Source: Ralstonia insidiosa (GTDB lineage Bacteria > Pseudomonadota > Gammaproteobacteria > Burkholderiales > Burkholderiaceae). Taken from it: DNA of 64,000 nucleotides. A model generated the notes under the pieces. That model worked only from the letters and a program-made list of their open reading frames with translations, did not search any database and was not told where the DNA came from. Position numbers and translations under genes: made by a program. Location of the stretch: the NCBI RefSeq assembly GCF_008801405.1, contig NZ_VZPV01000002.1, positions 434,001-498,000 on the forward strand, in the 5' to 3' direction. Below, piece by piece: positions 48,589-57,020 of the stretch. Numbering within the stretch: the first letter of the stretch is position 1; every line of letters starts with the position of its first letter.

Positions 48589-49722
48589 TCAGGCAGCCGA
48601 CTGATCCGGGTGAGGCACGTCGACCGCGGCAAACAGCGCGACGACCTCGGCGATCCGGCGGCAGCCGGTCTTTGCCAAGATGGCCTTGATCTGGCTGCGT
48701 ACGGTGCTGATCCGTATGCCGCTTCTCTCGGCGTGCTCCCCGGGCGTCAGGCCTTCGATCATGGCAGCCAGCGCTGCCATTTCTGCATGGGTCAAACCGT
48801 AGGGGCGATGCGCAGAACGCGGCCATTCCGTCCGGTAGAAGGGACATCGCAAAAGAACCATCGCCATCGGCTGTGCCGGCATGACGTCGGCAGCAAGATG
48901 CGGCTGCAAGGGAACGACGTGCATCTCGATGGAGACCCGACCGCTCTCGTCCGTCATGTACAGCGGAACAGGATCGACCTGCGGCATCGCATCACATGCC
49001 GCCCTCACCCGGCGTACCAGCAGCGGTGCGAGCGCCGGAACAGTGCAGCCCAGGCGGTTTGCGCTGACCCGAAGACCCGTCGACTGGTGCAGCAGGGCCT
49101 CGGCGGCGGGGTTGGCGTAGTGGATGCCCATGCCCGCGTCCACGATGACCACGCCGCGTGGCAGTGCAGCGAGTGCCGCGCTCGACAGTGTTGCACTGTC
49201 ATGCCCGCGCATGGCCATGTCCTTCACGCGAAACACATGCGGCAGATGGTGCAGCACCCGCTGGAGTTCACGCACGGTGTGCTGTTCATACGGCCGGTGG
49301 CCCACCGGGCGATGCACCGCCAGGATCAAGCGCCGGTTGCCGTCGAACAGCGTGCCGCCGCATGAGTATCGAAGCCCTTCCGGGACGTAGAAATCCTGGT
49401 AGTACTCACTACGTGCCACGACGCTGTTCGGCACATAGCGGTGCATGGGGTACATCGTTCCCGCCGGCTGGCGCAGCAGCACCCCGCGTGCAAGATCAAG
49501 GCTGTGATAGTGCTTCGCGTAGTCGTCTGCCCACTGGGTGCTGTAGCCGACGAAGCGGTACTCGAGAAAGCGCTCCGTGATCGCGTCATGCACGAAGCAG
49601 TTTGCCGCGCGGGCATCGGCCAGGTGCCGCAGTGCTTCCAGCGCGGTATTCCACCCCTTCGGATCGACTGCGGCGGAATACAGCGCTGCAATGACGTTGT
49701 CGGCCGAACGCTCGGATGCCAT
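48589..49722 (-). CDS. LuxR-family (FixJ/NarL-type HTH) transcriptional regulator
   Basis: A 377-residue regulator. The C-terminal helix-turn-helix is 'YGLTHAEMAALAAMIEGLTPGEHAERSGIRISTVRSQIKAILAKTGCRRIAEVVALF' (about residues 310-366). The N-terminal 'VIAALYSAAVDPKGWNTALEALRHLADA' resembles the start of the LuxR-hydrolase fusion at 59116, and a central segment with 'VVIVDAGMGIHYANPAAEALL' looks PAS-like. It is thus a one-component sensor rather than an acyl-homoserine-lactone receptor. The ATG at 49722 has GGGGAGG upstream. A 16-bp perfect palindrome lies 133 bases before the start. Confidence 0.85.
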   Translation of the reverse strand: MASERSADNVIAALYSAAVDPKGWNTALEALRHLADARAANCFVHDAITERFLEYRFVGYSTQWADDYAKHYHSLDLARGVLLRQPAGTMYPMHRYVPNSVVARSEYYQDFYVPEGLRYSCGGTLFDGNRRLILAVHRPVGHRPYEQHTVRELQRVLHHLPHVFRVKDMAMRGHDSATLSSAALAALPRGVVIVDAGMGIHYANPAAEALLHQSTGLRVSANRLGCTVPALAPLLVRRVRAACDAMPQVDPVPLYMTDESGRVSIEMHVVPLQPHLAADVMPAQPMAMVLLRCPFYRTEWPRSAHRPYGLTHAEMAALAAMIEGLTPGEHAERSGIRISTVRSQIKAILAKTGCRRIAEVVALFAAVDVPHPDQSAA

Positions 49723-49854
49723 GCTGATCCTCCCCTTCCTCGTGACAGCGGCTGCACACACCAGCGCTGCGGCGGGGCTCTATGCAATCGCGACCCTACG
49801 CTGCACGCTCGGTGTCATGCCGTCATGTTTGGCAGAAGTCGTTTGTCCGGGCTA

Positions 49855-49870
49855 TCCCCAAATTTGGGGA
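49855..49870. promoter_or_regulatory. 16-bp perfect palindrome TCCCCAAATTTGGGGA
   Basis: A perfect palindrome with an AT core lies in the 234-base gap upstream of the LuxR-type gene and downstream of the membrane DJ-1 gene. Its symmetry and length suit a dimeric regulator, most simply the LuxR protein acting on its own promoter. I found no second copy elsewhere in the window. Confidence 0.55.
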
Positions 49871-49956
49871 GGTGTCGTCTGGCAGCATCACCAGTGCGCA
49901 TTGGAAAACGTTTGCGGGTCAGCTCACGGTTTGGATGCCGCCCCGATGCACCCCGC

Positions 49957-51123
49957 CTAGCGCGCTGACCGCATCCCACGAGGCATCGGATATTCCATCT
50001 GAAGCGCGACAAACGCTGCGGTATCGCCACCGTGGCGTTGTGCAATGTCTTCCAGTGCCCGATCCAGCGCGACCACTGCGCGAGGCAGCTGCGGCGTGCT
50101 GGATAGCGGCGGTAGTGCATTCGCTGCCGCCCCCACCCGGTCGGGAAGAAACACCAAGCCGCTGCCCATGCGCACACCGCCCGAGGTATCTGCCGTTGCC
50201 AACACGCGCGTGAAATAGGTACGGGCATGTGCATCGGCCACCAGCGCCAGGGCAACGTCATCACCACCGGGTTGCAAGGCAGCACCGAGCGTTTCGCGCC
50301 GCCACAGCGACAGCATGTTGCTGGCCGCCGTGTACAGATGCCGTGGGCTCAGCCTGAAGCCTGCACTTGCGTGTTCGGCTGACCAGTCCGGCGCGCCGAT
50401 GGCATCGGCCACCGCGTGGGCACGCTCTGCCCCGCCAATCGTCTGGATCAACGCCAGTGTGACGGGCACCGAGGCGGTTACGCCCGTCGTCGTCACAACA
50501 CGGCCATCGGCCACGTAGCGGCGACCGGACACCCATTGCGTCTGCGGAAACTGCTTCGCAAGCGCATCGCGCGCATACCAGTGGGAAGTCGCGTGGCGGC
50601 CCGCCAGCAGGCCAGCACGCGCGAGCACCCATGCACCGTCACATACGCCGATGACCGTCGCGCCCTTGGCCCACTGCTGGCGCACCCAGGCCAGCAGACG
50701 CGGATCGTCATCCTCGTGCACGGCCGGCACCACCACATAGTCCGCTCCGTCGGGAAAGCGCGCGTCGAATGCGTCGATGGTGGCATCGGGTTCCAGCCGA
50801 AACGCGGGAAACATCTGCATCGGCCCCGGCTGGGTGCCGAGGGCGATCACATCCGCCACGTCAGCACGCTTGAGCACGCCATAGGGGACCACGAAATCGG
50901 TCAACTCCGTATTGGCGTTATGCCCGACCACAGCCACGAGCGGCCGTGCGCGCAACGGGTGCGCATGGTTGGCGGGAATCTCCGGCTGCGCGGCAGATGC
51001 GTCTGCATGCTGCACGGCAGCGGGCACACCACCGGGGTCCTGATGCACCTGCAACGCAAAACAGCCGGCCAGGCCGACAGCCATTACGCACACACTCCAG
51101 CCGACTAGCAGAGCGCGCCGCAC
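49957..51123 (-). CDS. Membrane-anchored DJ-1/PfpI-domain protein
   Basis: A 388-residue protein. An N-terminal anchor 'ALLVGWSVCVMAVGLAGCFALQ' is followed by a GlxA-type DJ-1/PfpI domain, in which 'ATVIGVCDGAWVLARAGLLAGRHATSHWYARDAL' carries the nucleophile Cys at the elbow. The 130-residue C-terminal part has no AraC helix-turn-helix. It begins with GTG at 51123 (GGGAGGGG upstream), chosen over the longer open frame that would run into the divergent gene. It lies divergent from a GlxA-type AraC regulator. The catalytic role is unknown. Confidence 0.75.
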   Translation of the reverse strand: MRRALLVGWSVCVMAVGLAGCFALQVHQDPGGVPAAVQHADASAAQPEIPANHAHPLRARPLVAVVGHNANTELTDFVVPYGVLKRADVADVIALGTQPGPMQMFPAFRLEPDATIDAFDARFPDGADYVVVPAVHEDDDPRLLAWVRQQWAKGATVIGVCDGAWVLARAGLLAGRHATSHWYARDALAKQFPQTQWVSGRRYVADGRVVTTTGVTASVPVTLALIQTIGGAERAHAVADAIGAPDWSAEHASAGFRLSPRHLYTAASNMLSLWRRETLGAALQPGGDDVALALVADAHARTYFTRVLATADTSGGVRMGSGLVFLPDRVGAAANALPPLSSTPQLPRAVVALDRALEDIAQRHGGDTAAFVALQMEYPMPRGMRSAR

Positions 51124-51244
51124 GGTCAACGCCCCTCCCGGGCAAGCAGGCAAGCAAACGTTGAGAGAAGAGCGAGGTTCATGGTCAGGCGTGTATGCAG
51201 TCTTGGGAAATCCAGCGTAGCTTGACGCCCCCATTGGCAGCAAT

Positions 51245-51258
51245 GACAATGATTTGTC
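51245..51258. promoter_or_regulatory. Inverted repeat GACAA-N4-TTGTC between divergent DJ-1 genes
   Basis: The perfect 5-bp arms (51245-51249 and 51254-51258) lie 25 bases upstream of the AraC/GlxA start in the 160-base divergent gap. It is a candidate operator for that regulator. Confidence 0.35.
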
Positions 51259-51283
51259 GATTTCTGCCAATAGTGTGCTCCCC

Positions 51284-52291
51284 ATGTCATGCGCTTCCAC
51301 TGCGCCTCGTTCCGATACAAGCCACTGCCCGACAGGCCCGCGCGTGGTCGCGCTGGTTGCCTACCCGGCAGTGCAGATGCTGGACGTGGCAGGCCCAGCC
51401 GATGTATTTGCCATGGCGAATGCCTTCAACGTGGAGCCGGCCTACCGCGTCATGCCGGTCTCGTCGCAGGGCGGGCTGGTGCGAGCGTCGAATGGCATTG
51501 CCATCGATACGGAATCGATCGCCTCGCTGGCACCCGCCACCATCGACACCCTGATCGTTGCCGGCGGCGAGCGCGAAGGCTTGCTGGCGACGGGTGCCGA
51601 TGCACCACTGGCGCAGTGGGCCCGCGAGGTATGCGTTTCGGCAAGGCGGTTCGGGTCGGTCTGCACCGGCGCGTTCGTGCTGGCGCACTGGGGCCTGCTC
51701 GATGCGCACCGCGCCACCACGCACTGGGCATCCGCGCAGTTGCTCGCGCAGGTGTTTGCGAACGTTGCGGTCGAGCCCGACGCGCTCTACGTGCAAGACG
51801 GTAAGGCGTGGACGTCAGGCGGTGTCACGGCGGGCATCGACATGTGCCTGTCGATGGTCGAGCAGGATCTCGGCCGCTGGGTGGCGGCGCGGGTGGCCAA
51901 GCAGTTGATTCTAGCTGTGCGGCGGATGGGCAACCAGTCGCAGTACTCGCTGGCACTGGAAACCCAATCTGGGCAGTACGCTGCGCTGGTCGACTGGCTG
52001 CGCTCGCGCCTGCGCGAACCGATCGACGTGGAGCAGATGGCTGCGGCGGCCGGTGAGGCGCCCCGCACCTTCCACCGCCGCTTCACCAAGGAAACCGGCA
52101 TGACACCGCGCGCCTTTCTGGAAACGCTGCGGCTGCAAGCCGCCCGCGCGCATCTGGAGGCAGGCGACTCCGTCAAGCGCGCCGCCCGCGATGCCGGCTT
52201 CGGTTCGGAGGCGCATCTGGCCAAGGCGTTCCGACGCCGGTTTGATCTCTCGCCGTCGCAATACCAGGCGCAGTTCGGGCACGGCGGCTAA
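51284..52291 (+). CDS. GlxA-family AraC-type regulator (DJ-1/PfpI + HTH), first
   Basis: A 335-residue regulator. The N-terminal DJ-1/PfpI domain has 'MLDVAGPADVFAMAN', 'TLIVAGGEREGLL' and the Cys elbow 'FGSVCTGAFVLAHWGLLDAHRATTHW'. The C-terminal double AraC helix-turn-helix is 'IDVEQMAAAAGEAPRTFHRRFTKETGMTPRAFLETLRLQAARAHLEAGDSVKRAARDAGFGSEAHLAKAFRRRF' in parts. GlxA proteins sense small ligands and activate catabolic operons. ATG 51284 is the likely start; a TTG at 51254 is weaker. It precedes the cytochrome gene convergently. Confidence 0.9.
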   Translation: MSCASTAPRSDTSHCPTGPRVVALVAYPAVQMLDVAGPADVFAMANAFNVEPAYRVMPVSSQGGLVRASNGIAIDTESIASLAPATIDTLIVAGGEREGLLATGADAPLAQWAREVCVSARRFGSVCTGAFVLAHWGLLDAHRATTHWASAQLLAQVFANVAVEPDALYVQDGKAWTSGGVTAGIDMCLSMVEQDLGRWVAARVAKQLILAVRRMGNQSQYSLALETQSGQYAALVDWLRSRLREPIDVEQMAAAAGEAPRTFHRRFTKETGMTPRAFLETLRLQAARAHLEAGDSVKRAARDAGFGSEAHLAKAFRRRFDLSPSQYQAQFGHGG

Positions 52292-52295
52292 CGCT

Positions 52296-53147
52296 TCAAT
52301 GCGCGGCAGCTGCCTTGCGATGCGCCATGTGGTGGAAGTACGCCAGTAGGTCATTGAGCTGCGCCTCGGACAGCGTCTTCTCATCAATGGACGACATGCG
52401 CGCATTCGGCCACCAGCGTAGCGACTGCGGATCGCGGATAAGGTGGCGCAGCTTCTCGTCTCCGAGATACTCCACCGGGCTGTAGGGCACGTTCAGATCG
52501 GGGCCCAACTGAGCATCGCCCGCGCGGTTGAGCGTGTGACAAGAGAAACAGACGCGCTGGAAGGTGGCAAAGCCACGCATGACAGGGCCATCTGCAGGCA
52601 ACCCGGCTGCGGGCCGGATAGCCGCAAAGCGCTCCTGCGGCTGCGCGGCCACGTCAATGCGCACGATGTTGTACGTCCACAGGCTTTCATTCACCACGGA
52701 GGCCTTGGCCGGCGGCGCCGTCCAGATCAGGCGGAACGGCCCGATGTCCTGACCCTTGAGCGTCGGCCACGGGGTGTCCGGGTCTTCCACGGCGAGCCAG
52801 GCGCGCGGCCCGTCGGGGCGATCAGCCAGCAGCAGGCGCATCGGCAGATGCGATACGTAGCCGTCGCTGGCGACAGTGGTGGCGCTGGCATCCGGGCTGG
52901 TCGGCTGGCCCTTGAAGAATTCCGTCACGGGGACGGCCTTGAAGGTCAGGCGGCGCTTCAGGTTTTGGTCTTCCACGGTAACGTCGGTCAGGTGCGGGTT
53001 GTGCAGCAGTGCTTCGCGCGTCCACATGCGCGGCTGCGCGCCAACGGCAACCGTCAACGTAGCAAACTCGGCCGCGTACGCCGTGCCGCTCAGCGTTGCG
53101 CAGGCGCAGATCACCCATCCTGCCAGTGTCACAAGCCAGTGCTTCAT
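52296..53147 (-). CDS. Periplasmic cytochrome c with N-terminal accessory domain
   Basis: A 283-residue exported protein. The signal peptide ends near 'TAYAAEF', followed by a domain of about 150 residues with 'PTLKGQDIGPFRLIW' that resembles molybdopterin-oxidoreductase-like folds without cofactor motifs, then a monohaem cytochrome c domain with 'CFSCH' (haem attachment) and the distal Met in 'NARMSSIDEKTLSEAQLNDLLAYF'. It transfers electrons in the periplasm. The ATG at 53147 has GGGAG upstream. It is convergent with the GlxA regulator; its redox partner is unknown. Confidence 0.85.
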   Translation of the reverse strand: MKHWLVTLAGWVICACATLSGTAYAAEFATLTVAVGAQPRMWTREALLHNPHLTDVTVEDQNLKRRLTFKAVPVTEFFKGQPTSPDASATTVASDGYVSHLPMRLLLADRPDGPRAWLAVEDPDTPWPTLKGQDIGPFRLIWTAPPAKASVVNESLWTYNIVRIDVAAQPQERFAAIRPAAGLPADGPVMRGFATFQRVCFSCHTLNRAGDAQLGPDLNVPYSPVEYLGDEKLRHLIRDPQSLRWWPNARMSSIDEKTLSEAQLNDLLAYFHHMAHRKAAAAH

Positions 53148-53228
53148 GTGTTCTCCCATCGGTCAAGCCTTCGGATGTCGTTGTTGGGTGTGAGTGTATT
53201 CAAGCTGGCAGACATGGGTTGCGCACTT

Positions 53229-54566
53229 TCATCGGTCAATCTGTTCCTCAATGCGCTGCCTGACGACGTGCAGCACGGCCTGCAACCGGTCAAGCGCCAC
53301 AGAACCCAGCGCCAGGCGCACGGCATGCGGCACCTGCTTCGATGTCGCAAAGGGTTCTGCCGTGGAGACGGAAATGCCGTCTGCCTGCAGAACTGCCGCA
53401 ACATGGTCTGCGCGCACTTCCGGCGGCAAGACCAGCCAGACAAAATACGACGCCGGATGGCTGATGAGCGTCAGCCCGGCCAGGGCCTTGCGGGCGATGG
53501 CCTGACGTTCAGCCGCATCGCGCCGCTTCTCAGCCTCCAGGCGGTTCACGGTGCCGTCGTCCAGCCACGCGCACGCCAGGGCCGTGACGACCGCGGGCGT
53601 GTTCCAGGTGGTGGCGCGAATCGCGCGTTCGAGCTTGTGCACCCAGGCCGCCGGTGCCGCAACAAAACCAAAGCGCAGGCCCGTGGCCACGCTCTTGGAC
53701 AGCCCCGATACGTAGACCGTCGCCTCCGGCGCAAGCGCTGCCAATGGCGTAGGCGCATCCTCTGCAAGGAAGGCGTAGGCGGCATCCTCAATCACGATCA
53801 ACCCGTGTCGACGCACGATGGCGGCCAGCCGGCGCCGCCAGGCAATGCCGCTGACCCAGCCGAGCGGATTGTGCAGCGTGGGCATGACATAAACGGCGCG
53901 AACACGGCGGCGCGTGCACACGCGCTCCAGCGCATCCAGATCCATGCCCTGCCCCGCTGCGGGAACCGGCGCCAGCTCCAGATGCAGCATCTCGGCCAGC
54001 ACCTTGAAGCCCGGGTAGGTCAACGCGTCCACGGCCACCACATCGCCCGGTTTCAGCAGCGCCATGACCGTCACGGCCAGCCCGTGCTGCGCACCATCGA
54101 CGATCAGCACGTTGTCCGGCTCGAGCGTCAGGCCCTTGCGTGCAAGGTGCCGCGCAACACAAGCACGCTCGTGCGGCCGGCCGCCGTGCGGGGCATAGCG
54201 CAACAGCGCTTCAAGATCGCCCTGGGCCGCCAGTTGCCGCAACGCACGGCTCAACAGTTGGGCCTGCCCCGGCAGCGACGGGTAGTTGAAGTTCAGATCC
54301 ACTACCCCCGCCGCCACGGCCTGCTGATCGACCCCCAGGCCACGCGGCAGCACGGCTTCGCGCACAAAGGTGCCGCGGCCCACCTCGCCGCTCACCAGCC
54401 CCATTGCTTCGAGTTCGGCATACACGCGCGTGGCCGTTACCAGCGCAATGCCGTGGTGTTCCGCCAGCCGGCGGTGCGTAGGCAGGCGCGTGCCGGGCAG
54501 CAGATCCCCCGAACGGATCTGTGCGGCCAGTGCATCGACCAATGGCTGATAGCGGGCTTGCGTCAT
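53229..54566 (-). CDS. MocR/PdxR-type regulator (GntR HTH + aminotransferase domain)
   Basis: A 445-residue chimera. The N-terminal GntR winged helix is 'YQPLVDALAAQIRSGDLLPGTRLPTHRRLAEHHGIALVTATRVYAELEAMGLV' (residues 6-60). The rest is a fold-type I aminotransferase domain, with 'LIVDGAQHGLAV', 'PTLHNPLGW', 'VIEDAAYAFL' and the PLP-lysine motif 'SGLSKSVATGLRFGF'. MocR proteins use PLP or an amino-acid adduct as effector. It is divergent from a stand-alone DJ-1 gene with 114 bases between starts and probably regulates it. Confidence 0.9.
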   Translation of the reverse strand: MTQARYQPLVDALAAQIRSGDLLPGTRLPTHRRLAEHHGIALVTATRVYAELEAMGLVSGEVGRGTFVREAVLPRGLGVDQQAVAAGVVDLNFNYPSLPGQAQLLSRALRQLAAQGDLEALLRYAPHGGRPHERACVARHLARKGLTLEPDNVLIVDGAQHGLAVTVMALLKPGDVVAVDALTYPGFKVLAEMLHLELAPVPAAGQGMDLDALERVCTRRRVRAVYVMPTLHNPLGWVSGIAWRRRLAAIVRRHGLIVIEDAAYAFLAEDAPTPLAALAPEATVYVSGLSKSVATGLRFGFVAAPAAWVHKLERAIRATTWNTPAVVTALACAWLDDGTVNRLEAEKRRDAAERQAIARKALAGLTLISHPASYFVWLVLPPEVRADHVAAVLQADGISVSTAEPFATSKQVPHAVRLALGSVALDRLQAVLHVVRQRIEEQIDR

Positions 54567-54573
54567 TGCTGGG

Positions 54574-54608
54574 AGTACCGGATGTACTAAGGACAATTTT
54601 TTGATTGT
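54574..54608. promoter_or_regulatory. Operator-like repeats between MocR and DJ-1 genes
   Basis: Two inverted repeats lie just upstream of the MocR start: AGTAC-N5-GTACT (54574-54588) and ACAAT-N6-ATTGT (54593-54608). Their position in the divergent gap fits autoregulation and control of the DJ-1 gene at 54681. Confidence 0.5.
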
Positions 54609-54680
54609 ATTGCCATCGCACCCTAGCATGCCCCACATACCCCACCCAATCGGGCCCTGGCCCGCACATTCAGGACTGCC

Positions 54681-55283
54681 ATGCACATCGCCATCCTTAC
54701 CTTTGACGGATTCAACGAGCTGGACTCACTCATCGCCCTGGGCGTGCTCAACCGCATCAAGAAGCCTGACTGGCGCGTGACGCTGTGCTGTCCGCAGGCG
54801 CAGGTCACGTCGATGAACGGTGTGACGGTCCATGCGCAATCGCTGCTGGAAGAGGCGCGCACGGCAGATGCCGTCCTGGTCGGCAGCGGCGTGCGCACGC
54901 GTGAGGTCGTCGCCGATGCGGGGTTGATGGCGCGCCTGGCGCTCGACCCCGCGCGTCAGCTGATTGGCGCGCAGTGCTCGGGCACGCTGGTCCTTGCCAA
55001 GCTGGGCTTGGTCGGCAACGTGCCGGCATGCACGGACTTGACGACCAAACCCTGGGTGCAGGAGGCGGGGGTGGAAGTGTTGAACCAGCCGTTCTATGCA
55101 AGCGGCAACGTGGCGACGGCAGGCGGGTGTTTTTCTTCACCGTACCTGGCAGCGTGGGTCATTGCGCGCACCGAAGGCCTGGAAGCCGCCACTGCAGCGC
55201 TGCACTATGTGGCGCCCGTGGGCGAGAAAGAAGCGTATGTGGAGAACGCCCTGAAGAACCTCGTGCCGTACTTGCACGGGTAG
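54681..55283 (+). CDS. Stand-alone DJ-1/PfpI-family protein
   Basis: A 200-residue single-domain protein. 'HIAILTFDGFNELDSLIALGVLNRIK' and the nucleophile elbow 'LIGAQCSGTLVLAKLGLV' with Cys place it in the DJ-1/PfpI superfamily; members are glyoxalases, isonitrile hydratases, amidases or chaperones. There is no DNA-binding domain. It is divergent from the MocR gene that probably controls it. The reaction is unknown. Confidence 0.85.
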   Translation: MHIAILTFDGFNELDSLIALGVLNRIKKPDWRVTLCCPQAQVTSMNGVTVHAQSLLEEARTADAVLVGSGVRTREVVADAGLMARLALDPARQLIGAQCSGTLVLAKLGLVGNVPACTDLTTKPWVQEAGVEVLNQPFYASGNVATAGGCFSSPYLAAWVIARTEGLEAATAALHYVAPVGEKEAYVENALKNLVPYLHG

Positions 55284-55293
55284 TCCGTGTAAC

Positions 55294-56103
55294 TTAGCGG
55301 CGCGCCACCCCAACCAGCCATTGGCGCAGGATTGCCACGCTGTAGCGCGAATCCACCTCCGCAATGAATTGCGCAAAGTCCACGCTGGCCGCATCGTCTG
55401 CGCGGTCGGAAATCGTGCGGATGGCGGCAAACGGCACGCCCCACTCGTGGCAGATCTGCGCCACTGCGGCGCCTTCCATTTCAACGGCCAGCGCGTCGGG
55501 CAGGGCTGCCCGCAACGCAGCGCTTTCGGCTGAGGTGGAAACAAAGCGGTCCCCGCTGATGATGAGACCGGCGTATGCCTGCGGCGCGGCAATGCCGAAC
55601 GCCTCCATGACCGGCTGCCCCAGCAAACCGAGCGGATCGGCCAGCACGGCACGGGCGCTTTCGAGCAACCCTTGGGCCAGCGCGGCATCGGCCTGAAAGC
55701 GCGCCACGCCCGTCAGCGGAATCTCCCAACGCGGGAACAGCGGCGAGGCATCGACGTCATGCTGCAGCAGTTCGGACGACACCACCACATCGCCCACCGC
55801 CACCCCGGGTGCCAGCGCACCGGCCACGCCGGCAAACACCACCGCCCGCACACCAAACTGTGCAACCAGCATGGTTGCGGTGGAGGCTGCCGCCACCTTG
55901 CCGACGCGCGACAGCACCACCACCACGGCCTGGCCATCCAGCTCGCCCGTCCAGAAATCCCGGCTGCCGACATGCACGGCGCGTGCGCCAGACAGCAGCG
56001 TCAGCAGCTCGTTGATCTCTTCATGCAGCGCGGCCACGATGCCAATGGGACCACTGGGGCCACCGGGGCCGTTGGCGTTCAGGTTCAGGGACGGTGTGTT
56101 CAT
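55294..56103 (-). CDS. 5'-methylthioadenosine/S-adenosylhomocysteine nucleosidase-like protein
   Basis: A 269-residue phosphorylase-fold protein. 'IGIVAALHEEINELLTLL', 'VVVVLSRVGKVAAASTATMLVAQFGVRAVVFAGVAGAL', 'IISGDRFV' and 'AVEMEGAAVAQICHEWGVPFAAIRTISDRAD' are the standard MTA/SAH nucleosidase blocks, including the Met-Glu ribose contact and the catalytic Asp in 'SDRAD'. It is about 35 residues longer than Pfs, partly a Gly/Pro N-terminal extension, and 'DVDASPLFPRWEIP' is a distinctive loop. It may be a specialised nucleosidase. Convergent with the DJ-1 gene. Confidence 0.85.
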   Translation of the reverse strand: MNTPSLNLNANGPGGPSGPIGIVAALHEEINELLTLLSGARAVHVGSRDFWTGELDGQAVVVVLSRVGKVAAASTATMLVAQFGVRAVVFAGVAGALAPGVAVGDVVVSSELLQHDVDASPLFPRWEIPLTGVARFQADAALAQGLLESARAVLADPLGLLGQPVMEAFGIAAPQAYAGLIISGDRFVSTSAESAALRAALPDALAVEMEGAAVAQICHEWGVPFAAIRTISDRADDAASVDFAQFIAEVDSRYSVAILRQWLVGVARR

Positions 56104-56189
56104 GTGCGGTGCGGCGCGCCGATTGCGGCGGCAATGACATCGGGAAAGGACGCCATTGTCGCCGCAATCGGCACGTACACCTTACACAT

Positions 56190-56876
56190 TCAGAGCAGTT
56201 GGGCTGCCTTCTGCACCGCTGCGTGGCGATCCGCGCGCAGGGTATTCAGGCGCGTCTTCACAGCTGTGAGGACTTGCGGCGCGGCCAGCTCGGGGCGTCC
56301 GCACTCGAACGGCGGCGCCGGTGCGTACTCGATGCCGAGTTGCACTGACTGCGCATACTCGGCGCCGGCAATGTCGGCCATGACAGTGAGCGCCATGTCG
56401 ATGCCCGCCGTCACGCCGCCGCCGGTGATGAGGTTGCCGTCACGCACCACGCGGCTCTCGTCCACAGTGGCACCGAAGGGCGGCAGCAGATCACGCCACG
56501 CCCAATGGCAGGCCGCACGCTTGCCTTGCAACAAACCAGCCGCACCCAGCACGAGCGAGCCGCTACACACCGAGGTGACATAGCGCGAGCCATCCGCCAG
56601 CCGGCGCACTTCACGCACGAAGTCGGCATCGGCCATGGCTTCGATCACGCCAAAGCCGCCGGGTATGCAGATGAGATCGGCGCGCTCAATGTCAGCCAGA
56701 CGCTGCACATTCGTGATGGTGAGGCCGCCATCTGCGCGGATCTCTCCGCCACGCGCCGATGCCATCACGCACTGCGCGCCGGGCAGGCGCCAGAACACCT
56801 CGTCGGGGCCGGTGAAATCCAGCTGGGTAACGCGATCGAACAGAGCAAACACAACGATGAAGGGGGAAGCACTCAT
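56190..56876 (-). CDS. DJ-1/PfpI-family protein, isonitrile-hydratase-like
   Basis: A 228-residue single-domain protein. 'VVFALFDRVTQLDFTGPDEVFWRLPGAQ', 'LICIPGGFGVIEAM' and 'YVTSVCSGSLVLGAAGLLQGKRAACHWAWRDLLPPFGA' match the InhA (isonitrile hydratase) subgroup, with Cys in the elbow. Such enzymes convert isonitriles to N-substituted formamides, but that activity is only inferred from subgroup resemblance. It is divergent from a GlxA-type AraC regulator (144 bases), which probably controls it. Confidence 0.85.
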   Translation of the reverse strand: MSASPFIVVFALFDRVTQLDFTGPDEVFWRLPGAQCVMASARGGEIRADGGLTITNVQRLADIERADLICIPGGFGVIEAMADADFVREVRRLADGSRYVTSVCSGSLVLGAAGLLQGKRAACHWAWRDLLPPFGATVDESRVVRDGNLITGGGVTAGIDMALTVMADIAGAEYAQSVQLGIEYAPAPPFECGRPELAAPQVLTAVKTRLNTLRADRHAAVQKAAQLL

Positions 56877-56912
56877 GACACGAATCTCCTGTTGGGTGAG
56901 TTAACGCTTGGG

Positions 56913-56942
56913 TTGACGGTTCACAGCATCGCGCTCTATCGT
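56913..56942 (+). promoter_or_regulatory. Candidate sigma-70 promoter of the second GlxA gene
   Basis: TTGACG (56913-56918), an 18-base spacer and TATCGT (56937-56942) lie about 78 bases before the ATG at 57021. Motif match only. Confidence 0.35.
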
Positions 56943-57020
56943 GTTGGCAGCAATGTCATGCTTCCCGCATTTCCTGCCATCCGCACCCACCTGCTACACA
57001 CCTGAGACCCACCCGCCGCC

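Noticed and set aside
52443..54590. 715-residue plus-strand open frame
   Set aside because: Antisense to the cytochrome c and MocR genes; composition of a shadow frame.
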